From Siderastrea siderea (Eukaryota; Cnidaria; Anthozoa; Scleractinia; Rhizangiidae), in the NCBI GenBank assembly GCA_964030785.1, contig OZ034969.1, positions 36,494,301 to 36,558,300 on the forward strand: a DNA stretch of 64,000 nucleotides. The letters are read 5' to 3'. Numbering within the stretch: position 1 is the stretch's first letter; every line of letters starts with the position of its first letter. The notes under the pieces were generated by a model. It ran no database searches. It saw only the letters and a program-made list of their open reading frames with translations, and was not told the DNA's origin. This document shows positions 24,001-37,300 of the stretch, piece by piece. The position numbers and the translations under genes were made by a program.

Positions 24001-27000
24001 GGTAGATGGAGGTCAGCCTTCCTTCGAGTGTTGTAGCCATGTACATTGTAGTTCCTAATGAAATAGTTACTTAAATACTGAGGAACTAAGTTATGCAGAC
24101 ATTTATAAACTGTATAGCTGTGTATAGCTGTGTATAGCTGTGTATAGTTATGTACAACCATGTATAGCCATGTATGGCTGTGTATAGCATGTATAGCCAT
24201 GTATAGCCATGTATAGCTGTGTATAGCCATGTATAGCTGTGTATAGCTGTGTATAGCTATGTATGGCTATGTATATCTGTGTATAGCCATGTATAGCTGT
24301 GTATAGCCATGTATAGCTATGTATAGCTGTGTATAGCTGTGTATAGCTATGTATGGCTATGTATATCTGTGTATAGCCATGTATAGCTGTGTATGGCTGT
24401 GTATAGTTATGTAGAGCCATGTATAGCCATGTATAGCCATGTATAGCTGTGTATAGCTGTGTATATCAATGTATACCCATGTATAGCCATGTATACCCAT
24501 GTATAGCCATGTATAGCCATGTATAGCTGTGTATAGCCATGTATAGCTGTGTATAGCTGTGTATAGCTGTGTATAGCTATGTATGGCTATGTATATCTGT
24601 GTATAGCCATGTATAGCTGTGTATAGCCATGTATAGCTATGTATAGCTGTGTATAGCTGTGTATAGCTGTGTATAGCTATGTATAGCTGTGTATAGCCAT
24701 GTATAGCTGTGTATAGCCATGTATAGCTGTGTATAGCCATGTATGGCTATGTATATCTGTGTATAGCCATGTATAGCTGTGTATAGCCATGTATAGCTAT
24801 GTATAGCTGTGTATAGCTGTGTATACCTATGTATGGCTATGTATATCTGTGTATAGCCATGTATAGCTGTGTATAGCCATGTATAGCTATGTATAGCTGT
24901 GTATAGCTGTGTATAGCTATGTATGGCTATGTATATCTGTGTATAGCCATGTATAGCTGTGTATAGCCATGTATATCCATGTATAGCTGTGTATAGCCAT
25001 GTATAGCTATGTATAGCTGTGTATAGCTGTGTATAGCTATATATGTCTATGTACAGCTCTGTATAGCCATGTATATCCATGTATAGCCATGTATAGCTGT
25101 GTATGTCTGTGTATAGCTATGTATATTGCTTCCTATGTTTATGCCTATATTGGATTAAGTCAAACCACTATATGATAGTATAGCCATGTATAGCTATGTA
25201 TAGCTGTGTATAGCTGTGTATAGCTATATATGTCTATGTACATCTGTGTATAGCCATGTATAGCCATGTATAGCTGTGTATGTCTGTGTATAGCTATGTA
25301 TATTGCTTCCTATGTTTATGCCTATATTGGATTAAGTCAAACCACTATATGATAGTTACACCACGTACCTACCGTTGGGAGAGATTGCATCGGACTTAAG
25401 ACTTCGGTGAAAATGACTTCGTAGAAGCTGCAGTTGAGCACGCCTCCAGCTCCTGCGATAAGCAATGAGATTCCGGTCAGCGGCACACCAAACAATCGTA
25501 AACATTCAATGTTTCAATCCTCGTGTACAAAATCCAGCATGGCGGCGAGAGCAGGATTGATGGAGTATCGAGTGATGTTTGCTTCTCCGAGAGCTGTTGC
25601 AATCTATAGATAATAAAGAAACAGCATGATGGTATATAAGTGCTGTAGCATTCCTTAAGTTCTAACAAGTGGCCACTTAAAATAGTAGAAAATTGTCATT
25701 TTGCCTTAGGTGCCTGTTTTGAATCACGTGCCCTGTAAAAACTTCAGTGCCCGCATCAAAAGATTAAAAAAGGAACAAATATTTATTTACAACTTCGAAT
25801 TTAATCAAAATATGAATACCAGTTAGATTTTGTTTTAGTCAAAGATGTCTAATTTTCAGTTTTTCACAAGAAGAGTTCCCCCCTTACAAAGAATGGAGGG
25901 CCAGGGGTCCCCCAGGAACAAAGAAAAAATCTAATAACATTTTTGAAAAGTGGAAGGATGATAGATTGCTAGGATTTGAATAGAATTTCAACCAGTCTCT
26001 TGTGCTTTGATAAAATTACCTAACAAAAAGTCTATTTTCAGGGATTAAAACATCCAAAAAAATACATTTTTGGGAATTAACTTCCTCCCCCCTGATACCA
26101 AGTTCAGTTTATCACGAGAAACGAAAAAACACCATCATGATTACTTCCACCCGAAGGACTAACTTCAGACAAAAAATGAAGGAAAGTTTATTTTGACCAT
26201 TTCCAATTTTGTTCAAACCTTAGCGACATTTGCTCTTAAATCCTTAACTAAATAATACAGATCCGGGAAAATACAATTAAGTTTATAGAAAGAGTTTGTT
26301 AGACATTTGGGAATGAATTCGCAAACACTGAATATTGCTATTATAATGCCAAATAAAGTGTTGTGTAATTACAACAGTATTTTTACTAAGGCGAATTCAG
26401 TTTTGATCATGTAAAGTTCGGCATCAATTCAGCCGGGATTAATTAATTTGATTCGGTCTGAATTCGAATTCGATTCGGGTCATGTGAAGTAGGGCATCTG
26501 AACGGGTGTATAGTGCTGTGTATAGTGCTGAGCTGACTCTATTAATTTCGGCTCACAGTCTTTCGATGCGCTGATCATGAACATTCCTTCCAGCAATAAA
26601 ACTACCTCGGTCTGATCCCCGGTTAATGATCATATATCTTGCCACATCTACATTTTCCATACCCTGGTCACCACGAACCCTTGAAGGGATTCCAAACTCT
26701 TGTACTCCTTCCTCAAAATATTGAAGCACAGTACTTGCTTTGTTGTGTGTGCAACATTTCAGATATACTATGGCTCTGCTGTAGCTATCAATACCTCCGT
26801 GGATGACGAATCTCCATGAGATTAGATTATAGTTTGAATCAATGTGCCACAAATGATCTGGACCAGTGACATTATAGTTTCTTTTAAATATTGCACACCA
26901 GCCTCACAGCTCTACCAATACCATCTATCCTCTACCAACTTTTTTCTGATTCTGAACCTTTGAATATTTATACCCCTATCTTTGAGACTGCCTCTTACAT

Positions 27001-30000
27001 AGGTTTCACCACCACATGGTGTCAAGTTAAGGGTCTGCTGTATCTGCCTAATTCTTTATCTGTTATTTCTGTGAAAATGTTTGCCAGTCCAAACTCGATC
27101 CTTCGTCTGTATAGTGTTTGGTCAGAGATTCCAAGGCATGTTGCTATACCTCTCCAACCGGGTTCTCCAGTTCATTCCAGTCTCACGCAGTTGCTCGATC
27201 ATTTCCTTTGTAATATTGTTTGGCGCTCTTCCTCCTGTACTTGCAGAGAATGCCAATGGAGTCTTTTCCTTTTGGTGAAAGCTTGATGCACTCAAAATGT
27301 CTGACGTCTTCCATAATAACACAGCTGAAGAATTTTCTAACACCTCGAACAGTTCTCCTAACGAGGAGTTCTGTGACAGTGATATGGCGACAAGCATACA
27401 AGATCCTACAAGATCAGATACATGATAAACTAAAGCAGTTCTTTCGATAATACATCCCAGAGAATCAAAAAACTCCGGCCGATCCGTCAAGTCTTCTGAA
27501 CTCAATTGCTCCGCCATTTTATTTTGAGAATCCCACCAAAATGCACTCCGCTGACAAGTTGTTGCGGATTTCACCGACTCAGAAAAACTAATCGATAATC
27601 TCGAATGGTGATTTCTGTTTCTCGCATAATGATTTCTCATTCTCAACAGGTGATGTCGATTTCAATCATCAATCTTTTTCTCGATTAATGGTTTTCATGC
27701 TCAATGGGTAATTTATAATCTCGCATGAGAGTTTTTCATTCTCGTATAGTGATTTTCAATTCTCATATGGTGATTTCTAATTCTCATATAGTAATTTCCT
27801 AATCTCACATATCGATCACTGAAATTCGATAGGTGATTTCAAACTCAACCTACTTTTGTCATGTTTGGCTTGCCATAACTACGCTATTTATGTAAAACAA
27901 GCATCTGACTGTGGTAGAATGAAAACATTTCTTTAGTTGAATGTACTGAAAAAAGCATTCATTTCAATGACATTAGAACAATTTGCATTTCTCTCCCTTT
28001 TCTTTTTGCCCTCTTCTCTTTACGTACGCAACCGTCGTTTTGTTTAACAAATGAACTTACTACTGTGGCACCTAAAGACACAGAGAGAACTGGCCGCAAA
28101 GTCGCTAATTGCCATTAGCAGGTAGTGAAAAAATGGCCTGTTTCCTAACACAGGTGTCATATCTGGACAGCTCACAACATTAGCTATTACACCGTCCTCG
28201 TGGAGTCAAAGGATATCACCTTCCTCCGCCACGATAACTACACATCAAAGTAAGTGCTAAAAAAAGAAGAGGCTACAAATAAAATTAGAGTAGGCAAAGC
28301 CCTTTGCCCAATAATAATGAGTTACTGTAGAATCCTTACATCTCGTATAAAAAGCGTGCAAATATTTCATTTCTGAAGTTCATATTTGGAAATTTAGCTG
28401 TGAAGTCAAGGAATAAAATTAACCTAACAGTTCTCTGTTGTCAATTTTCTATCCTATAAATCCTTTCACTGAAGTAACTTCGCAGTTAAAAAAATCGAGA
28501 AAACGTTTAGACACATTTTAAAGACCCAATGTTGGAAACAAGGCACAAAGTTTTGTATAAGTTACGCTCTTCTACAGAACTGTCTAACAAATATGTGACC
28601 ACTTAAAACTGGTTAACACAGCTTTCTTAAACCATGTCGAAAATGCTTCTAAATAATCAATGATAATAATAAATGTTTACTAATCTGAAAAAAATTCAAC
28701 AATTGGTTGCCATTTCATTCCCATTCCAGACTACGAGACAAAGTTTTGCGAAAGTTTGTAGTTAGACAATTTAAGCGCGAATTAACTGTAGAAACATCAC
28801 ATTCCATTTCAGCTATGTATTAGCTTGAGTATCATAAAATTGATTGTCTTTTCATGTATTCATTTCTTAGGCTCAGAATGCAAAATTGAACCGTCAGAAG
28901 GAGAGAGCCTCATAACAATCTTCAACATCAACTGCTCTAGTTGGAACTCCTCTTACTCGTCTCCTATAAGTTACGAGTTTTGGTATACACTTCAGGGCGG
29001 CTTACATGGCATACTATACAGTGGGAATATGAGCAACTTCCGTACAGTACTGATTCATGGCGTTTCTACCATAAAAATTTCAATCAAAGAAATCAATGGA
29101 ACAGCAACAGAAAGAAAACTGAACGTATCGGTAAGAATCCGAAACTAAATATTTCCATGTCTTCCCGACAATTCATGTGGAAAGCGTTTCCTCCTAATGG
29201 CATTTCTGTTGGTTTTTTAAGTCTAATATTTCTGTAGCAGTTTCCGTATTGGCCTCCGAACCCAAAGGTTAGCAGTTCAAGTAGCAGGCGTAAGTGACAT
29301 ATACATGCGCACTGCCGTTGAACATTTTATACTTTAAATGATTCTCGTGATGGTTCCAACTAGTGAAGTAAAGCAGAAACCCAAGACAAGGAAGGTTCTT
29401 CTGTTTGTTTGTTTGTTTGTTTGTTTGTTTGTTTGTTTGTTTGTTTGTTTTGCTTTCTTTTTCACACCAGTTTCGACAACGCTTTTATCATGTTTACACT
29501 CTGTTTCCACTTTTACTACACGAGTGTAACCCAGGCTTATGGACGCAGCTGATATAACATTAGAGCGAGTAATTATTTACCTAACTATCTGTGTTTATAA
29601 TACATCACATATTTTTAGTCTGATTGGTAAAAAATGCGTCACGTGACACAAATTATACGTCCCTATTTAAAGGGAAGGGCTCACGGTTCGGTGCATGTGC
29701 AAGTTATGACGTAATCTAATTGGATTCTATTGTTTATAAACCAATCGGAAGCAAGTAGACAACTCGTGCATTTGTCCAGAATAAATCCTTCGGGTCGACG
29801 AATAAATTCGATAGTGAAAGCTAATTTCAGAATTTTCGGTGTTAATCGGTTGAAATCTTACATGAAAGTTTATCAGCTGCGTTTCTGCTTGCGTAAATTT
29901 GAATTTGATTACAAGTGAAGTTTTTTTTTTAACCAAAAACGTTGGTGAAAAAGTGGAAAAGGTATTTTAATGCATCGACTCAGAACATACAAACGGAATT

Positions 30001-33000
30001 CTGATGAAAAATCACACCTCTAACACAGAAGAAGAACGAATAGTATCCCACAATCCTTTGCCTCATGGAATTTATTGAAGGTGGCGAATGTCTTGTGACA
30101 CATGGTGGATTTTGCTTGTTTTTACTTTGGATTTTTTCACAGATAAAGCGTTTCGCTGGGGATAGCACACTTCAAAACACAAACTTACAACTTTCATCAT
30201 GAAATAGGTGTTGTTTCTTTTGAATTTAGTACATTAGAAATAGGTTTTTTTAGATATTTGAAAAACAATGTCTCACGCCATCTGTTACCACCGCTTCAAT
30301 AAGTTGCACGAAGTTAATTATAGGTCTCTTTATTCTTAAGTAATTTACAGAAACAGTTAAAATCTGAATAATTAAAAGTATTTGGACGACTTTGCACCAT
30401 AGTGACCCTTAGTGACCCAACAGTTTCAAATTTCTGAAGGTTTGAAAATGATCCAAATCCCCGCAATTGCGAGTATCACGTTTTAACTCACATGGCGATT
30501 CCACGACAAATGTAATAGAGTAATAAGCAGGGTAAGGAGATTAATTACGCTTTTTCTTTATTGTGCTTTCTGTGCGAGCAAGGAGTGAATTAATCGTTTT
30601 TGTTTTGTTAGATAAACTCAAAAGGAGCCGTGAAGATTACCAGTCATTAACAGTTGCTTTATCCTTGAGTATGGTCAACTGTGCGACAGATATCACTATT
30701 GAAATTATGAATATATGAAATTCATATATTTGAACTGCGGAATGTAGAAATAAATGTAAAGCTGAAGATCCTCGCAGGATCGTCTTTACAGATATCACTA
30801 TTGCTGTCTCTTCTTGAAATCGTCGAAGTAGTTTGACACAAAACTTCGAGATCGCAAATTATTGTTCCAGTTAATTGTCCATTGTTCTGTGCATTTAAAA
30901 ACTACTCGAGGAATAATTCGAGGAAGCGATTTTGAATACATTGCTTACAATCATCAACAACATCCAAGATACAGCTTGCTAGATCTCGTCTTTAACAACG
31001 AATTCGAATCGATGATCGAAACTTGACAATTAAGAATATAATCACGGCGATGTCGCAAATGCAGTTCATTTGAATCAAGTAGGACTGCACAAACCGCCGA
31101 ACTGTTCTTCAACTGAGCGATCATCGATCTGCTTCGAGAACGATCAAACCCTTCATCTGGGCAAACTTTCAAGGAAACTCCTGCGAATTTCCTTGCAATA
31201 TTAAGTGCAGCATAGGCAAAACCTTTCAGCTGAACACTATTCTTCCACTGATACGGCAGCGTGAGCACTAGACCAGACGCGTTATTACGAAACAGAGTAT
31301 TTTGCGTTGTAACACGTTACAAACGAACCTGCTGCCGTTTGAGTGAAACTCATTCCATCGATCCCTCGAGAGACTGATGACGTCACTTCAGGTTTTGATA
31401 ATATAGTTGCAAACGCAAAGGATTGTGGGATACTATTCATTCTTCTTCTGCCTCTAACATAGCGTTTTCGCGACTGTCTGTGAAATTTTTAAAGGTAAAT
31501 TTTCCGCAAGAGTTTAAATTTATTCGCTTCTGATTGTTTCATAAACAATGGAACTGACTGCGATAACGACATAGCTTGCACATGCGTCGAACCGTGAAAC
31601 CGTCCCTTTAAATATCAAATGATATCCCCCATTTTTCAACACGAGTTTACAAAAGGGTTTGTTTGTGTAATATTTTTACGGCGTTCAGCTAAAATGTTTG
31701 GAGGACAATAAATACCTTTATTTGCCTTTAAGGTGTTTCGATACAGTTTTTTTGGGACCATACCTCACTTTTTGAATCGGCTCTTAGACAGTCTTCTCCT
31801 TGTCAGATCAACGTGAAATTGCCACTACTTATTGGTTTAGATTGAACTTTAGCGTGGTTTACATTTTGTGAAAATCGACATTTCCATGGCAACGATAAAA
31901 AATCCTCGAAAACAGTAAAATTGAAATTTTTGAATATACTGTTAAAATGTGACAAATGACAAATTTTAACAGTATTTTCTAGCCATATCATTAAAGTGTT
32001 GATCATTTTTCGGTGCATTTACTATTACTACACAAAAACTAAGGTTGAAAATGTTTTTGCGATCTACTTCAAAACAAACATACACCACAGTTTAAGATGT
32101 TGGTATTTGCTTTTCAAAGTGAAATCTGGATCGGGCAAAATTTCAATTTTACTGTTTTTGAGGATATTTGTTTATCGTTGCCATGGAAATATCGATTTTC
32201 ACACAATGTAAACCACGCTAAAGTTCAATCTAAAACCAACAAGTATTGCAAATTTCACGTTGATCCGACAAAAGGAAGACTGTCTCAGAGCCGATTTTAA
32301 AAGTGAGGTATGGTCCCAAAAAAACTGTATCGAAACACCTTAAACATATGCAGGGATATTTGTCATTGGACATAATCTGTTTCGTTTGTATCCAAGGATT
32401 AATTCGAAGACTAAGCTTGTTAATTTTGCCTGAAAACATGAGCCACTCATTGGCCAGGCTCTTTTGTTTTAGTTAATGATTTTTTGGCAGAAATAGTAAG
32501 AATCCTTGAATTCTGAGTTGATGTACCGAGAAGTTTGCAGCTTATTATTGATAAATCTTTATCTTATTATAAATACATGTTGGACTATACAACTGAATTG
32601 GTCCAGAAGCGCCCAACCTAAAATTGGCCCACATCAGCACGCGATCCCCGTCATGAGATTTAACCAATAGCAAGCCCATGAAGCACCTTTTCCACTATCG
32701 AGGTTACCCGATTTATAAAGCACATAAGGATGCCTGCCTGTCTGTGAATTGTTAACTAAGGACATTTACACTAAACGTTGTGACGGTTGTCTCTTACTGG
32801 GAAACGATTGTTTACTAGTACACAGATTCGATACAAGATACATGAAGAACTCGCTCACATATTGAGGTTCTATCCTATGGATAGCCTGAGAAAACAGCCG
32901 ATGTCGCGCGAGGTCACTCTTCAGCCCTCGCAAAACGAGGTCTGAGTAACGAGCGCAGAAATTCCATACTGATGACGCGTCACTACCCAGATCTAGGTAG

Positions 33001-34355
33001 TGCGTCTGATTTGTTTAAACGAAATTCCATCGCTTTTCAACCTATCAGAAGCACTACCTAGATCTGGGTAGTGACGCGTCATCAGTATGGAATTTCTGCG
33101 CTCGTTACTCAGACCTCGTTTTGCGAGGGTTCAAGTAGCGACCTCGCGAAATATCGGCTGTTAATTTCAATGAACATGGAGTTCCACATTTGTTCCACAG
33201 TTTTTTAACATGTAGATATTTATAGATATACCAGTTTTATTATTAGACAAGTAAGTTGCACTATTAGACTAGTAGTATTTTTAACTTTACGTCCACTTAT
33301 TATTATATTATTACAATTTATTTTGTACACAACCCACAGGCTTTTTAGCTTTAAAATTCATCTAGTGAAAAAGGCTATCTATCTATTCATAGCTGTCACA
33401 TAGATTGAACTTTTCTTTTCCTTAAGATAAAGTCATTGCACATTTATTTGTATTATTTAGGTTCATCGCTCTTCACTACAAACGTGTAAGGAATGGCTTG
33501 ATAAATTAAAGAAGGACAATAGGAGTGGAGGAGTGAGGACAGCAGTCCTCGTTGCACTAGACATTTTGTCCTCTAACGGGGAAAATCTGAAGAGATGCCA
33601 GGAGGTAGGTATTACTAAGCGGTTTTGGACTGAATTCAAGGTGATAACTGTATAACTAAGGGAACTGCCCATAAAAATGGCCATTAGAATGGTTCTACTT
33701 ATTTGTAAGGTTGAATAGTACGTAATGTCAAACGAGTTTTTCATGAAACATTCAAGGTGCAGGTGTTATTTACTTATGCTGCAGATAGTAGACTATCTTG
33801 TTGATTTAACGTCCAGCCTGTGGATGGGAACCACCAGCGATATTCTTTCAACTTCATTGGTCATTGGGTCCTTAGTGGATTGGTCGGATGGTGATGCTAG
33901 AGTAAGTGTTCCTAAAATTTGTCACCAAGGTTGTGGCATAACCTCAGTGACTATTCTCCTTTTTTCAAAGCATCTTTCGGGTTGTAATGACAAAGAAGAA
34001 AGCAGGTGACAGAGCTCATTTTTACTTTGGATGTATTTCCTTGCATTGCTCCTTTATTTAGGCCACTTGTGCCTATATGGGTAAAGTGGATGTGCGCATA
34101 AGGGTACCCAGCAAAGAAAACATTATTTGAGTAAAATAATAGGTAGGCCAATTCATTGTTATGAAGTTCATCCAAACGTCTTGGTATCATTGTAGTTCGG
34201 TGTTTTTCGAGACAAAACATTTATTTATGACCTCTATTCACTTTTGTAAATGCTGCCATCATTATCCACCTTTCTTAATGACCACTATCCGACCACACAT
34301 TTTACACTGCAACATCGAATACTAGTAACACAAGCTCTTTCGTTTCCTTTCTTGT

Positions 34356-34387
<32 letters not shown>

Positions 34388-37300
34388 TGTAAAATAATTC
34401 GTTCATCTCTCTTTCAGTTGGATAAAGCCCTGAAGAAAATAGTGGTAAATGCCAGAGAAAAATTGAGAATTTTGGGAGCAGTCCATGATTTGAGCCTGTC
34501 CCTGTTAATGGAAAACCTCGTGTTGACCATCGGTAAAGCCATGAAGACAAGTTCACAAAAAGCAAATTTTGCAAATCAAGAAACTGCTTTTCAGGAAAAG
34601 GTATTTGACATATTGAGCATAACATATTGTTTATTTTTTTTTTCAATTTGTCTGTAATATCTCACCCACACCAAGCCTTAGCAGGCTGAAAACCTATTGC
34701 GTTACCAGACTTCAACATCGGTTTAGGCACGCACGTTGCTCCCTGGAATGTACTGACTTCAACGTGGTTTTTTAACCCAAGGATTTTACGACCTTCTAAC
34801 TTGAGCCAATGTTGTATTTCCCTAAAGAACTCAATAGGTTTAAGATGCATTCTTTTTGTCGGGTAGAGCTGAAAATGGCTGTCAAGGTATTGACGAAACT
34901 CGCACCATGTGACTAGTAGGTTTATTGAAGAACGGGCCTTTCTAATTCTCTCAAAAAATGCATAACAACTGTGTAAGATATAATATTCAAATTTATAATG
35001 CGCTCATCACCCTTATGTTTAAAGTAATAAAAAACCTGTGCCCTCAGTACATCAGCGATTTATTTGTAACTGATAAGAAAACGCACAAATAAAATTGAAG
35101 TTAAAGAAATTTAACTGTAAATATTCCAAACACTGACTTATGGCAAGCATTCTATGAGGTACCTGGATCAGATACACTTAAGGCAAAATGGGATAAACTT
35201 GGAGGAATTTATTATCACTTGAAGCGTTCAGACGAGGTTTTGGGAAGTTTGAGGTTAATAATTTAGCTAGCAATATGATACAAAAACGATTTTTTTCATG
35301 TAGTCCTGACGCAGACGTTTACATTACTGTGCTATGGGTGGGGAGGAGAAACTCTTGTAAAATTCATTCTTATTTATAGTTTTTGTTTGTTTACGATTCA
35401 GTATCCCAGTGTAACAGACATAGACTTTTACACTTGAATTAAGTTATTATTGCTGCAAATCAACAATTACGATTACATACAATTCTATTGAAATACTATT
35501 AACTGGGATAAACTCATACCCATAACATTTTCATGTGGTTGTAGTTTTATTGTAGTATGGTGAAAAAGAGCTTGAAACAGAGCAGTGAGCCAGACCAATG
35601 AGCAACAATTTCGGAAACGGCTCATTCTTTTTTCTAACGCAGTGTTTTTCTCACTCAGAACATCAACCGCACGGAGACTCTCCTATTCCTGAAGGATCTA
35701 CTGATGCAGGGAATTCGCCAGTCACTGAAAACATCCGCAGGGAACAAAACAGTCACTTCAAAATATCTCAGCGTGACAGTGCTGTCTATACACATAAACG
35801 ACGTTTACAACTTGAAACTGAATGTACACCGAAGCAACTTAATGATCCCAGATCTCAGGATGGTTTTGAAGGAAATTACGAATGACAGCAACCCACTGTT
35901 TTTAGAGGTAAAATGACTGATATTTTTTAAATATGCATTCTGTTCGTTACACTTTCAGACTGTTTCATTTTTTTCAGCCACATCTTTTTTAACTCACTGG
36001 TGGCAACAACACGTCAACTCAAAATGGTAAAGGCTTTGACATCTTTCGACGTAAATAAACGGTGATTTTAATTATTTAAATTTTGCCGTATTTAAAATCG
36101 TGCACAAAATCCTTGGGGTAAACACAAAACAAAGGACCAGAAATTAATACATTTAAGTGAGGTCTTCGACATAAAAGTCGAACAATACTTTTAAAACCGT
36201 ACTCGCTAAAAAGATATGTTCGGATCAAGTCCACCGACATTTTTTTGAAATGTCAACTATTAAACAAGCGCCTAATAGAGATGTTTCGCATAGTCACTCC
36301 ATGTGATAATGATCCACTATTTCAGTGGATTTAGTAGAAATACCGAGGAGGGTAGCTTGTCTTTTTTCAAAGGACGTGAACAAATCTTTGTTCGGCAGAA
36401 TATTTAATTGATGTTTTATTGACTTTCCTTTGGCTAAGAAAATACCCATGCATTGATACTTTAGCTTTGTTCTTTGACGTTAGCCGATCAATTATTCGTA
36501 GTGCCGTTCCCTTTTTGTGGCGCTTTTTCTCGGGGCAGGTTGCGTGCCCGTTCATAGCGGAGTGGGATTTGATGAGGGGGATATTGTTCGTCTTTTGACT
36601 CCTTAATCCGCGCTGCACAGATTCAGCGAATGCCCAGATATGACGGGCTCGTGCACGCAATTTCAACTGCAAGCTTTCAAAATGCAACGTAATCGCGGAG
36701 CACACAATTAAATATGTAAAAACCTATGAAGAAGGTGGTCACAGCTAGTCGTTGTGGGACTAAGTACTTTTCTTGCGCAGAAGCACGTTGTGCTATTTGA
36801 CACTATTACAGCAGAGTTCCCGCGAAAGTGGAGTAGAGTAAACTTTAAGAAAGCATAAGATGTTTTGAAAGTATTTTTTTGTTGAAAGTCAACCATGATT
36901 CAAGGGGTAATATGACTAAGAATACGGAATAAAGATGATTTGGCATGAGATAATACAAAACGGTTTATAAATAAAAATTGAAGGAGAATGATTTACGGAC
37001 AATAAGAATAGCGCCTACATAAACGCTGTTCTCAAAAACTTTTTATCAACGTCCGCGAGTCGCGGCCTAGCAGTTAGTTTTTCTTTTTGGCCGATGCATG
37101 TTGCACGTTCCTTTCTGACCAAAACTGGTCTCCTGGGTATTTCTACTAAATCCACTAATAGTGGATCCTTAGCATATGGACTGGCTGTATGCGAAACATC
37201 TCTAATTCACCAGTTCGCAACACATTTGGTGGGCAACGTAGTTAAGGTGGCTTATTACAGTTTTTAAAAGAGATAGATAACCTTTTTAAATCTTTATTTT

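Noticed and set aside
15099..25080. Many long open frames with Tyr-Thr-Ile-His repeats on both strands
   Set aside because: They are the three-frame reading of a 10-bp repeat that rarely forms stops. They occur in several frames and both orientations with no start context or splice structure.
15065..25297. CRISPR-like array
   Set aside because: There are no spacers; units are contiguous 10-mers in a eukaryotic intron.
29265..29295. tRNA-like B-box (GTTCAAG context)
   Set aside because: No A box at the right distance and no cloverleaf pairing.
34302..34646. 114-codon antisense frame
   Set aside because: Opposite strand of a phased polycystin exon and the GTTTT repeat.
36367..36705. Host gene on the minus strand
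   Set aside because: Enclosed by a TA-flanked inverted-repeat element and without recognisable residues.
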